Source: Thermocladium sp. UBA166
GTDB lineage: Archaea > Thermoproteota > Thermoprotei > Thermoproteales > Thermocladiaceae
Direction of reading: 5' to 3'
DNA: 5,136 nt
Assembly: GCA_002508315.1 (NCBI GenBank)
Contig: DAHE01000011.1
Location: 4,941 to 10,076 of the forward strand
In this document: one piece after another, positions 1-5,136 of the stretch
How the letters are laid out: every line of letters begins with the position of its first letter
Numbering within the stretch: position 1 is the first letter of the stretch
Program-made: the position numbers and the translations under genes
Notes under the pieces: generated by a model
Seen by the model: only the letters and a program-made list of their open reading frames with translations
What the model was told of the DNA's origin: nothing
Database searches by the model: none

Positions 1-23
1 CTTCCAGGCTAGACTACCGGCCC
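1..23 (-). tRNA. tRNA gene, 5' end only (isotype not visible)
   Basis: Read on the minus strand from base 23 down to base 1, the sequence begins with acceptor strand GGGCCGG, then T8 and A9, a D-stem strand GTCT, A14, G15 and a D-loop containing GG (CCTGGAAG). These are the invariant 5' features of an archaeal tRNA in the right spacing. The rest, including the anticodon and 3' half, lies outside the window, so the isotype cannot be named and an intron cannot be excluded. A palindromic TATA box about 27 bases upstream (46-55) fits transcription starting at or just before the mature 5' end. The gene is divergent from the dehydrogenase at 114. Confidence 0.82.
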
Positions 24-45
24 TTGAATTGATTGGGGGCCATGC

Positions 46-55
46 CTTTTAAAAG
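46..55 (-). promoter_or_regulatory. TATA box of the tRNA gene
   Basis: CTTTTAAAAG is a perfect palindrome and resembles the crenarchaeal box A. Its centre lies about 27 bases before the first base of the minus-strand tRNA (base 23), the usual TATA-to-start distance in archaea. In the other direction it would start transcripts near base 77, giving the dehydrogenase a leader of about 37 bases, so it could serve both sides. Direction is inferred from spacing. Confidence 0.6.
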
Positions 56-78
56 ATTTTCCGCCTCGCGGTTAACTA

Positions 79-92
79 GTTAAGTTTATTTT
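79..92 (+). promoter_or_regulatory. Probable TATA box of the dehydrogenase gene
   Basis: The A/T-rich stretch GTTAAGTTTATTTT is centred about 26-29 bases before the ATG at 114. This spacing predicts a transcript beginning at or within a few bases of the start codon. No Shine-Dalgarno sequence is seen before the ATG, which agrees with leaderless expression. The exact TATA core within the stretch is uncertain. Confidence 0.5.
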
Positions 93-113
93 CCCCATAG
101 CTCGAACCATGCC

Positions 114-992
114 ATGCGGGTCGGCTTAATAGGCCTGGGAGTAATGGGGTACAGGATAGGCGCTAACTTGGCCAGGGCGGGCAAGCTTCAGTTGGTCTAT
201 AATAGGACCAGGGAGAAGGCGGAGAGGTTCAAGTCAGAGCACGGCGTGGAGGTCGCCCCCACCGTGGGGGAGTTAGTGAAGGAAACCGATGTGATACTCA
301 CAATGTTATCGGATGACTCCGCGGTTTCCTCAGTGGTCGGGGAGGCGCTTCCAGTGATTAAGGGCAAAGTAATAATCGATATGTCCACGATATCCCCCAC
401 CACCAGCATAGACTTGGCGAAGCAGGTGAGGGAGAGTGGGGGCAGCATGATGGATGCGCCCGTCATAGGCACATCAATACACGTGGAGCAGAAGAAGATA
501 GTGGTGCTGGTGGGCGGGCCAAGGGAGCTCTTCGAGACGGCCAGGGACGTGATTGGGGCGACGGCCGCTGCCGTGGAGTATATGGGGGGCAACGGCATGG
601 GGCTCTACGCCAAGCTCGTGAATAACCTGCTCCTAGGCGCGTACGTGGCCGCCATGGGGGAGGCGTACTGGTTCGGCGTGAGGAGCGGGGTGAAGCCGGA
701 GGACGTGGAGAAGGTGTTGAGGCAGCTCAGCAGCGCCAGGTCCCCCACCGCGGACTTGAAGGTGCCCAAGATAAGGAGCGGGGATTACTCTACGCAGTTC
801 GCATTGAGGCACATGAGGAAGGACTTGGAGATAGTGCAGAGGGAGGCCCAGAACATTGGCATGCCGGCTCCAATGTCGTCCCTTGCGCTTCAATTATATA
901 GATTAGTGGAGCAGGGAGGGGGAGGCGACTTGGACTTCGCGGCGGTGGCGGAGCTATTCAAACCAGTAAAGAGGGATCCTCAACGCCCATAA
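114..992 (+). CDS. NAD(P)-dependent beta-hydroxyacid dehydrogenase (3-hydroxyisobutyrate dehydrogenase / glyoxylate reductase family)
   Basis: This 292-residue cytosolic oxidoreductase has the normal length of the beta-HAD superfamily, which oxidises 3-hydroxyacids or reduces small semialdehydes and glyoxylate with NAD(P). The N-terminal Rossmann fold carries GLGVMG at residues 7-12. An NRT motif at 30-32 follows strand beta2 and is of the type linked to NADP preference in the family. STISP lies at 91-95. The substrate-binding segment begins DAPVIGT at 114-120, where the usual form is DAPVSGG. The catalytic lysine should be K167, in GMGLYAKLVNN with N170 and N171. The C-terminal all-alpha domain has HMRKDL at 233-238, the family's conserved KDL. 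The ATG at 114 is preferred because it sits directly before the Rossmann strand and downstream of a well-spaced TATA box. The gene appears monocistronic. The exact substrate is unknown, and the altered SGG motif argues against simply calling it 3-hydroxyisobutyrate dehydrogenase. Confidence 0.9.
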   Translation: MRVGLIGLGVMGYRIGANLARAGKLQLVYNRTREKAERFKSEHGVEVAPTVGELVKETDVILTMLSDDSAVSSVVGEALPVIKGKVIIDMSTISPTTSIDLAKQVRESGGSMMDAPVIGTSIHVEQKKIVVLVGGPRELFETARDVIGATAAAVEYMGGNGMGLYAKLVNNLLLGAYVAAMGEAYWFGVRSGVKPEDVEKVLRQLSSARSPTADLKVPKIRSGDYSTQFALRHMRKDLEIVQREAQNIGMPAPMSSLALQLYRLVEQGGGGDLDFAAVAELFKPVKRDPQRP

Positions 993-1081
993 CGGAGCCC
1001 GCAGGGATTTGGGGGAAGCCATTGCCTGCATCGATGGAGGGCATTGTCTGGAGCAGGACGCGGTGACGCCCCTTCCTCCCC

Positions 1082-1096
1082 CCGCCGGCCCGGCGG
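1082..1096. repeat. GC-only inverted repeat (hairpin)
   Basis: CCGCCG (1082-1087) and CGGCGG (1091-1096) are perfectly complementary around a three-base GCC spacer. The hairpin would be very stable in RNA. It is not followed by the T-run expected of an archaeal terminator, so its role is unknown. Confidence 0.45.
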
Positions 1097-1154
1097 CGCG
1101 GTCATGAGTAGAGGGATTAGATCGACAGGGGGAATCATCAGGCCGCCCCACCTC

Positions 1155-1182
1155 GCTGATCGGGTTTGACTCGGCGATCGGC
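1155..1182. repeat. Inverted repeat (8-bp hairpin with 12-base loop)
   Basis: GCTGATCG (1155-1162) can pair with CGATCGGC (1175-1182) over eight base pairs, one of them a G-U wobble in plus-strand RNA. The loop is 12 bases. It lies about 70 bases before the radical SAM start and upstream of that gene's predicted transcript start, so it is not a leader hairpin of that gene. Function unknown. Confidence 0.4.
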
Positions 1183-1216
1183 TGGCTGTCCTATTCAAGT
1201 AGTTCCGTTAACTGAT

Positions 1217-1237
1217 AAAAGCTTAAATACTTAAATA
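1217..1237 (+). promoter_or_regulatory. TATA region of the radical SAM gene
   Basis: The segment contains AGCTTAAATAC, centred near 1225, and a second A/T-rich element ACTTAAATA near 1233. The first is 26 bases from the ATG at 1251, ideal for a leaderless transcript starting on that codon. The upstream TTG at 1242 is only about 17 bases away and would be left out of such a transcript. Confidence 0.6.
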
Positions 1238-1250
1238 ATGCTTGAAAGGC

Positions 1251-2837
1251 ATGCCAAGCTGGTTGGGTTATCCCGTGGTTCTGACCAGCGAGGGCTCGAC
1301 TGCAAGCGATACCTTCGGCGCATCCATCGCGGGCTTCATAAGCGCTTTGCCGGATCACTACATAAGGGATTGGGTGGCCCGCCTCTACTTCCAGGTGAAG
1401 AGCGATAGGAGGGGCATAGTCAAGCGAGCCCCCTACGGCATAGCTAAGGTTCAGGCATCGTTGGCCAGGGCCGGCATTGATGCAGTGATAGCGGACCCGA
1501 ATAAACTGGATAAGGTGGTGGGGCCCAGAACCAAGGTGCTCGGCATATACACCATGGACCCACTGGGGCTCAGTTATGGGTCCGGCATAGTTTACTGGAT
1601 ACTAACGCTGGCTGGCTTGAAGTACGCCGGCACTCCCTACATATCTAAGTCATTCCTCAAGGTGCTGGACAACCCAGCGGTCAAGAGGAATAGGGGCAAT
1701 CTCAAGATAGTTGTGGGGGGACCCGCTGTTTGGCAATTGATCGACACTGGCATGCAGGCCAAGCTGGGCATCGACGTGGTGTACGAGGGGGAGTTCGAGG
1801 AGGATGGGCCAGCGGTGTTCAAGCGATTGCTGGCGGGCGAGGCTGTGCCGGCAGTGGTCACGGCCAGGCGACCGGCTCCAGTGGACTTGATTCCAACCAT
1901 AACGACTCCAGCGATTGGTGGATTGGTTGAGGTCACCAGGGGATGCGGCAGGGGGTGCCAGTTCTGCACTCCCACGTTGAGCGGCATGATAAGGTCCATT
2001 CCCTTCGAGGGCCACGTGGATGAGGAGATAAGGGTCAACATAGAGGTGGGCGGGGTGAAGGAGGTGGGGCTGCACAGCGAGGAGTTCTTCAGGTATGGGG
2101 CTAAGGGGATAGACCCCAATCCGGATAAGGTGATCGACTTGGTGCGGAAGGCGTATAAGTTGGTCAAGTCGTACGGCGATGATCACGGCATAACCACGGA
2201 CTTCACCACCGCGGCGGTGGCGGTGCAGGCGAGGAAGTTAGTGGAGGAGGTGGGGCAGTACATGAATGAGGGGGGCCAGATGAACTTCATCGAGATGGGG
2301 ATAGAGACGGGATCGCCCAGGCTGCTGTCTATGGTAATGCCGGGCAAGGTACTGCCATTCAAGCCAGCCCAGTACCCCGACATAGTGGAGAACGCGGTTG
2401 GCATACTTAACGACAATGGTTGGATAGTGGTTGGGACAATGATAATAAACCTGCCGGGGGAGACGGATGATGACTTGTTGAAGAACCTAGAGCTTCTGGA
2501 TAGGCTGGGCAGGCTCAGGATAATGACGTTCCCATTGCCGTTCATACCCATGGGCGCATTAAGGCACAGGGACTTCACCGTTCTAGACAAGATACTGGAG
2601 AACCCACTGCGGGAGGAATTCGTATTGCGGGCGCTATCGAAGGCAATGAGCGAGGCGTACGCCGATGCCGACGTGGTGACGGCCAAGATGGAGAACCCAG
2701 TGGTGCGCCTATTGATAAAGCGATTAATGCACGCCGCCATTGGGTTAGTGTTGAGGCGGTACAAGGAGAGGCTGCAATCCATGGAGCCAAGGCGACCCAC
2801 GGCCCCCCAGGAAATCAAGTGGAGAGTACAAGTGTAA
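1251..2837 (+). CDS. Radical SAM Fe-S enzyme with N-terminal cobalamin-binding-like domain (COG1032 type)
   Basis: This 528-residue protein has the two-part layout of COG1032 enzymes. Residues about 1-200 form a Rossmann-like region related to B12-binding domains, with MDPLG at 102-106 and VGGP at 155-158. The radical SAM core carries the [4Fe-4S] ligands C232, C236 and C239 in CGRGCQFC. It continues with LHSEEFF, MGIETGS at 349-355 (SAM-binding region) and LPGET at 401-405, all typical of the family. The C-terminal ~100 residues are helical and basic. The cobalamin motif DxHxxG is not present; D103-P-L-G106 stands at the place where it might be expected. B12 use is therefore uncertain. Substrate is unknown. 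Archaeal relatives include enzymes of tetraether lipid modification (Grs ring synthases, tetraether synthase), but I cannot assign this protein to them. ATG 1251 is chosen over an in-frame TTG at 1242 (three residues longer) because of TATA spacing. It appears to be a single-gene unit. Confidence 0.87.
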   Translation: MPSWLGYPVVLTSEGSTASDTFGASIAGFISALPDHYIRDWVARLYFQVKSDRRGIVKRAPYGIAKVQASLARAGIDAVIADPNKLDKVVGPRTKVLGIYTMDPLGLSYGSGIVYWILTLAGLKYAGTPYISKSFLKVLDNPAVKRNRGNLKIVVGGPAVWQLIDTGMQAKLGIDVVYEGEFEEDGPAVFKRLLAGEAVPAVVTARRPAPVDLIPTITTPAIGGLVEVTRGCGRGCQFCTPTLSGMIRSIPFEGHVDEEIRVNIEVGGVKEVGLHSEEFFRYGAKGIDPNPDKVIDLVRKAYKLVKSYGDDHGITTDFTTAAVAVQARKLVEEVGQYMNEGGQMNFIEMGIETGSPRLLSMVMPGKVLPFKPAQYPDIVENAVGILNDNGWIVVGTMIINLPGETDDDLLKNLELLDRLGRLRIMTFPLPFIPMGALRHRDFTVLDKILENPLREEFVLRALSKAMSEAYADADVVTAKMENPVVRLLIKRLMHAAIGLVLRRYKERLQSMEPRRPTAPQEIKWRVQV

Positions 2838-2856
2838 TCGCCCCACCCCCCATCGC

Positions 2857-2874
2857 CGTTCAATGCAATGAACG
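2857..2874. repeat. Inverted repeat after the radical SAM gene
   Basis: CGTTCA (2857-2862) and TGAACG (2869-2874) are perfectly complementary around a six-base ATGCAA loop, 20 bases after the stop codon. It could be a 3'-end hairpin or a protein-binding palindrome. There is no T-run after it, so it is not called a terminator. Confidence 0.4.
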
Positions 2875-2906
2875 CCCCTTGCCCACCCATGAGTGGGGGA
2901 GGGGGG

Positions 2907-2916
2907 TATAAAATTA
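2907..2916 (+). promoter_or_regulatory. TATA box of the TRIC channel gene
   Basis: TATAAAATTA is a near-consensus archaeal TATA box directly preceded by a run of G residues where the BRE would lie. Its centre is about 25 bases before the GTG at 2936, which predicts a leaderless or nearly leaderless mRNA and supports that GTG as the start. Confidence 0.7.
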
Positions 2917-2935
2917 AAGCGCATAACTCCGGGGA

Positions 2936-3592
2936 GTGACCGTGCTCGCCTCCCTGGTGATAGATATACTGAATTACGTGGGGATAATTGCGTTCGCGGT
3001 GTCCGGCGCGTTGAAGGCCATAGAGAAGGACATGGACCTCCTGGGCGTGGTCGTTCTTGGATTCTCAACCGCATTGGTGGGGGGGATAACCAGGGATGTG
3101 CTGCTCGGGGTAACCCCGCCCGTCAACATCACGTACCTCCCCTACCCAATCACCGCCATAGTGGCATCGCTCGCAGCGCTGCCGTTCGCTAGGTACGTGA
3201 CGAGGGGGATAAAGCCATTCCTCTACGCTGACGCGCTCGGCCTAGGCGCTTTCACTGCAATAGGCGCCCAGGTGGCATTCACTCACGGCATAAACCCCCT
3301 CGGCATCGCCATGCTGGCCTCCATAACGGCGGTGGGGGGAGGCGTTGTGAGGGATCTCCTGGCCAATGAGGTGCCCATGGTCTTATCGAGGGAGGTGTAC
3401 GCGTGCGCGTCGATAATAGGCGGGTTCGCGTACTGGCCGCTCGTCGAACTGCTCCCCGGAGACGCGGCGTTGATAGTCACGGTGCTGGTCTCCTCGATAA
3501 GGATAGCGGCAATAGAGAGGGGGTGGTCCCTTCCCCGCGCTAGGAGCTTGGCCTGGAAAGGAGACCGCCCACGACGCCGGCGATCAAGTTGA
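2936..3592 (+). CDS. TRIC-family trimeric intracellular cation channel (UPF0126)
   Basis: This 218-residue integral membrane protein belongs to the prokaryotic TRIC family, homotrimeric potassium-permeable channels with seven transmembrane helices per subunit. The family's internal duplication is visible. The first repeat has VGGITRDVLLG with PP at residues 48-62, and the second has VGGGVVRDLLANEVP at 133-147. Hydrophobic segments fall near 5-24, 35-57, 68-86, 97-116, 121-139, 153-170 and 175-193. Crystal structures of homologues exist from Sulfolobus species. The GTG start at 2936 is supported by the TATA box at 2907-2916; a second GTG lies two codons later. After about residue 200 the chain ends in a short basic tail (RPRRRRSS), encoded where the gene overlaps the opposing membrane-protein gene by 53 bases. 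That tail may be a by-product of the overlap rather than a conserved part. Physiological role here (ion balance) is inferred. Confidence 0.92.
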   Translation: MTVLASLVIDILNYVGIIAFAVSGALKAIEKDMDLLGVVVLGFSTALVGGITRDVLLGVTPPVNITYLPYPITAIVASLAALPFARYVTRGIKPFLYADALGLGAFTAIGAQVAFTHGINPLGIAMLASITAVGGGVVRDLLANEVPMVLSREVYACASIIGGFAYWPLVELLPGDAALIVTVLVSSIRIAAIERGWSLPRARSLAWKGDRPRRRRSS

Positions 3593-3956
3593 TCAAAATG
3601 AAGATGCCGATCTTCGTTCTAAGGGGGCCCCCGTAGGCGTCGAACGCGATCGATGCTATGGCCAGGGCGGCCAGCGTGTAGGCAGCGAGCCGCCGGGCGT
3701 CCTTCAGGATGGGGTAGTAACTGGAGCCCTCCTGGAGCCCGTACGGCGAGGCAAAGGCAAGCAGCAGCGCGTATAGGGCGACTATCAGCCCTAGATCAAC
3801 CCATTGCCCCACGTAGATAGCCCAGAGCGGGCTGAGCACCAACCGCGCTGGGTAGAAGATGTCGGCGACGAGCTCCAGGCCGAGGGTCAATGCTGAGGCA
3901 ATGAATGAGTAACCCACCCCAGCCGCTAATTGTAGCCTGAGCCGCCTGCCGCTCAT
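3540..3956 (-). CDS. Uncharacterised small integral membrane protein (about four helices), SPFH operon partner
   Basis: I do not recognise this 138-residue family. Hydrophobic helices are visible near residues 11-35, 52-70, 88-106 and 115-134, with a possible extra amphipathic segment near 38-50. The N-terminus MSGRRLRLQ is basic, so by the positive-inside rule it probably faces the cytoplasm. No cysteines, metal motifs or enzyme signatures are visible. The gene starts 13 bases after the stop of the SPFH gene, on the same strand and with no promoter between, so the two are probably cotranscribed. Its position recalls the NfeD membrane partners of stomatins and flotillins, but no NfeD OB-fold domain is seen. 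The final 17 codons, including the end of the last helix, overlap the TRIC gene antisense. The coherent hydrophobic pattern and operon position support a real gene despite the overlap. Confidence 0.75.
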   Translation of the reverse strand: MSGRRLRLQLAAGVGYSFIASALTLGLELVADIFYPARLVLSPLWAIYVGQWVDLGLIVALYALLLAFASPYGLQEGSSYYPILKDARRLAAYTLAALAIASIAFDAYGGPLRTKIGIFILINLIAGVVGGLLSRPSS

Positions 3957-3969
3957 ATGGGCCAGGCCC

Positions 3970-4818
3970 TCATTGCTCCTTCTTCTCCTCCTTCCTTGGG
4001 ATCAACTGCTCCAGGCCGGGCAGCGAGCCGCCCACTATTAGGTTGACTGGGTAGTAGGGGACTCCCAGCATCATGTTGGTCGCCGCCGGGTCCGACTTGC
4101 TGGCCATCACCTCCGCCAGCCTAGCCCTCACGGCTTGTAGGACATCAATGCCAAGGGCTAGGTATTGAACTATCCTCCTCATGGTGTCGTCCTCCGGCTC
4201 AAGCCTAACTATCCTGCACGCTATTAGGTTGATCCCTATCTCCTCCATTGCTGACCTGAGCGACGCGGCGACGGCGTCGGTTATCTTGTGGAGGTTGGCG
4301 TAGACCTCCTTAAGGGAGACTAGGTTCAGGACCTGGGACACTGATTGATCAACTATTGGGGATAGGAACGCCGCCAAGGCGTCGACGGTGTACTTCAGCT
4401 CCCCGAATTGAACGCTATTCACGAGCTTCGCTGGATCGCTCACCGTGAAGAAGTAGGCGACTTGGTACCGCATGGCCACCAATTCCTTGGTTTGGCTCAC
4501 CCCCTCGCTCCTCGCCTCATGCCTCGCGGTGCTCACGAATAGCACCTCTATCTCCCAGGGCAGGTTCCCGCTGTATTGAAGCCTTGAGAAGAATTGGGAG
4601 ACGGGGTTGGCCGGCGTTTGAAGGTCGTGAGCGCCTGAGTCGAAGACACCGGTTATCTGCCCCTGCACCCTAACCACCGCCTTCTGGTTTGAGTAAACGA
4701 TGAGGCGGGACCTGGACCTCACGTCCACCGAGTGATATTTGACCACCAAGTCGTTGGACCCCATCTCATCCCGTCCCTGCTCGTTTATCGTCGATATGAC
4801 TTGTGCCCTTATCGACAT
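3970..4818 (-). CDS. SPFH/band 7 domain protein, YdjI-like (COG4260 type)
   Basis: The 282-residue product resembles bacterial YdjI-like SPFH proteins. The SPFH region spans about residues 22-200: LVVKYHSVDVRSRSRLIV, the QKAVVRVQGQ strand, ITGVFDSGAHDLQTP, and NLPWEIEVLFVSTARH, the family's conserved turn into the EV(Y/L)FV strand. The later part (KITDAVAASLRSAMEEIGI, then LIACRIVRLEP) matches the end of the fold, followed by a helix at about 210-240. No signal peptide or transmembrane helix is present, so it is probably a cytoplasmic or membrane-peripheral oligomer. The chain ends RKEEKKEQ, without the cysteine-rich zinc ribbon found at the C-terminus of many relatives. ATG 4818 is chosen because a TATA box lies 26 bases upstream and similarity begins here. 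An in-frame GTG at 4977 would add 53 residues that cross this promoter and look non-coding. The membrane protein gene follows 13 bases downstream. Role unknown; membrane organisation or stress response is inferred from the family. Confidence 0.82.
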   Translation of the reverse strand: MSIRAQVISTINEQGRDEMGSNDLVVKYHSVDVRSRSRLIVYSNQKAVVRVQGQITGVFDSGAHDLQTPANPVSQFFSRLQYSGNLPWEIEVLFVSTARHEARSEGVSQTKELVAMRYQVAYFFTVSDPAKLVNSVQFGELKYTVDALAAFLSPIVDQSVSQVLNLVSLKEVYANLHKITDAVAASLRSAMEEIGINLIACRIVRLEPEDDTMRRIVQYLALGIDVLQAVRARLAEVMASKSDPAATNMMLGVPYYPVNLIVGGSLPGLEQLIPRKEEKKEQ

Positions 4819-4836
4819 GTCTAGCCAGGCAGACCT

Positions 4837-4849
4837 TCTATTAATATAC
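4837..4849 (-). promoter_or_regulatory. TATA box of the SPFH/membrane-protein operon
   Basis: On the minus strand this reads AGTATATTAATAG, centred near 4844 and 26 bases before the ATG at 4818. It is the best TATA-like element upstream of the operon and decides the choice of start codon. No Shine-Dalgarno sequence is needed if the transcript is leaderless. Confidence 0.65.
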
Positions 4850-5008
4850 TTTCTGACCAGGGAAAGCATTGCAACAATCGAGGCCACAGGCAATGCGGCA
4901 GGAAGCGGGGATCGATTAGGCGCCAAATACCGGCCATCAGGGGAGGGAAAAGCACCCTCGAGACGGGGAAGGACCACCTTGGCGCGCCTTCACTGTAATG
5001 CTTGTTCC
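4850..5008. other. Intergenic region between DUF488 gene and SPFH operon
   Basis: No gene is supported here. On the minus strand, a frame from GTG 4977 runs into the SPFH gene, but its extra N-terminus (rich in Pro, Ala, Ser and Arg) resembles no SPFH extension. The minus strand carries a pyrimidine-rich stretch with TTTTCCCTCCCC near 4940-4955, which might help end the DUF488 transcript. That is a weak suggestion. Confidence 0.4.
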
Positions 5009-5136
5009 CTAAATAATTCCCTTACTTCCCAGGTACTCCAGCAGGGCCACGGCGTTGTTTCGCTCCCTATCCCTAGTCGAGTAGAGAAGCGTTACTTTAT
5101 TGCCCTTTGCAAGAGAGACCAATCTATCCACCGCCT
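5009..5136 (-). CDS. DUF488 family protein (YeaO-like), C-terminal 41 residues
   Basis: Only the 3' end of this minus-strand gene is inside the window; the start lies beyond base 5136. The visible residues run from AVDRLVSLAKGNKVTLLYS through TRDRERNNAVALLEYLGSKGII to a TAG stop at 5009-5011. The pattern of a helix ending in LA(K), then VTLLYS, a short charged loop with D/R/N, and NNAV.LLEYL matches the end of DUF488 proteins such as E. coli YeaO (compare its LTLLYSAKN and NHALVLADWL). The family's biochemical function is not established. The gap of about 190 bases and the separate TATA box suggest it is not in the same transcript as the SPFH gene. Confidence 0.72.
   Translation of the reverse strand, partial: AVDRLVSLAKGNKVTLLYSTRDRERNNAVALLEYLGSKGII

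Larger units (their letters stand above)
993..1216. other. GC-rich intergenic spacer, no supported gene
   Basis: This spacer between the dehydrogenase and the radical SAM gene is much more GC-rich than the promoter that follows it. Short open frames exist on both strands, but their translations are rich in Arg, Pro and Ser and show no recognisable motif. Two compact inverted repeats lie in its second half (1082-1096 and 1155-1182). I checked by eye for tRNA, C/D-box and RNase P RNA signatures and found none that were complete. It may hold an untranslated tail or an unrecognised structured RNA. Confidence 0.5.

Noticed and set aside
954..1198. Two minus-strand open frames of 65 and 72 codons in the GC-rich spacer
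   Set aside because: Their translations are Arg/Pro/Ser-rich without domain or hydrophobic pattern, both overlap the dehydrogenase 3' end, and neither has a well-placed promoter-start pair. They look like a GC effect.
993..1240. Possible RNase P RNA, C/D-box sRNA or second tRNA in the spacer
   Set aside because: The minus strand has GAGGAAGG and CTGATGA fragments that loosely recall RNase P and C-box motifs, but the partner motifs (full GAGGAAAGTC, ACAGAA, CTGA D boxes) are missing or out of place. No tRNA T-arm with stem could be built.
1637..2890. Long minus-strand open frames (176, 178 and 235 codons) across the radical SAM gene
   Set aside because: They lie antisense to a gene with clear family motifs and their translations show no recognisable domain. 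They are shadows of GC-rich coding sequence.
2893..3192. Plus-strand 99-codon open frame overlapping the TRIC start
   Set aside because: Its translation is Arg/Gly-rich with no motif, while the other frame encodes the TRIC helices and its repeat motifs.
4819..4977. Longer SPFH protein starting from GTG 4977
   Set aside because: The added 53 residues resemble no SPFH extension, the segment contains a good TATA box for ATG 4818, and family similarity starts after 4818.

Overview
The window looks like part of a thermophilic archaeal chromosome, most likely from the Thermoproteota (crenarchaea) and possibly the Thermoproteales. The reasons are heavy use of AGG and ATA codons, A/T-rich archaeal TATA boxes about 24-29 bases before start codons with almost no 5' leader, a tRNA 5' end of archaeal form, and genes with crenarchaeal relatives (TRIC channel, COG1032-type radical SAM enzyme). 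The species call is inference. No mobile element, CRISPR array, integrase or clear horizontal-transfer signal was seen.

Layout: at the left edge lies the first 23 bases of a tRNA on the minus strand, sharing a divergent promoter region with a plus-strand beta-hydroxyacid dehydrogenase (114-992). A GC-rich spacer follows, then a plus-strand radical SAM Fe-S enzyme with a degenerate cobalamin-type N-terminal domain (1251-2837). A 98-base spacer with C and G tracts leads to a plus-strand TRIC-type cation channel gene (2936-3592). The right part is on the minus strand. A YdjI-like SPFH protein (3970-4818) is followed 13 bases later by an unrecognised small membrane protein with about four helices (3540-3956). 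That gene converges on the TRIC gene and overlaps its 3' end by 53 bases. The 3' end of a DUF488 gene enters from the right edge (5009-5136).

How the genes work together: most units here look like separate transcripts with their own promoters. The exception is the SPFH/membrane-protein pair, which looks like a two-gene operon and may form a membrane-associated assembly. This pair is the best candidate for an undescribed small system, but its function cannot be read from the sequence. Two start codons (1251 and 4818) were chosen over longer reading frames because they sit where TATA-directed leaderless transcripts should begin.
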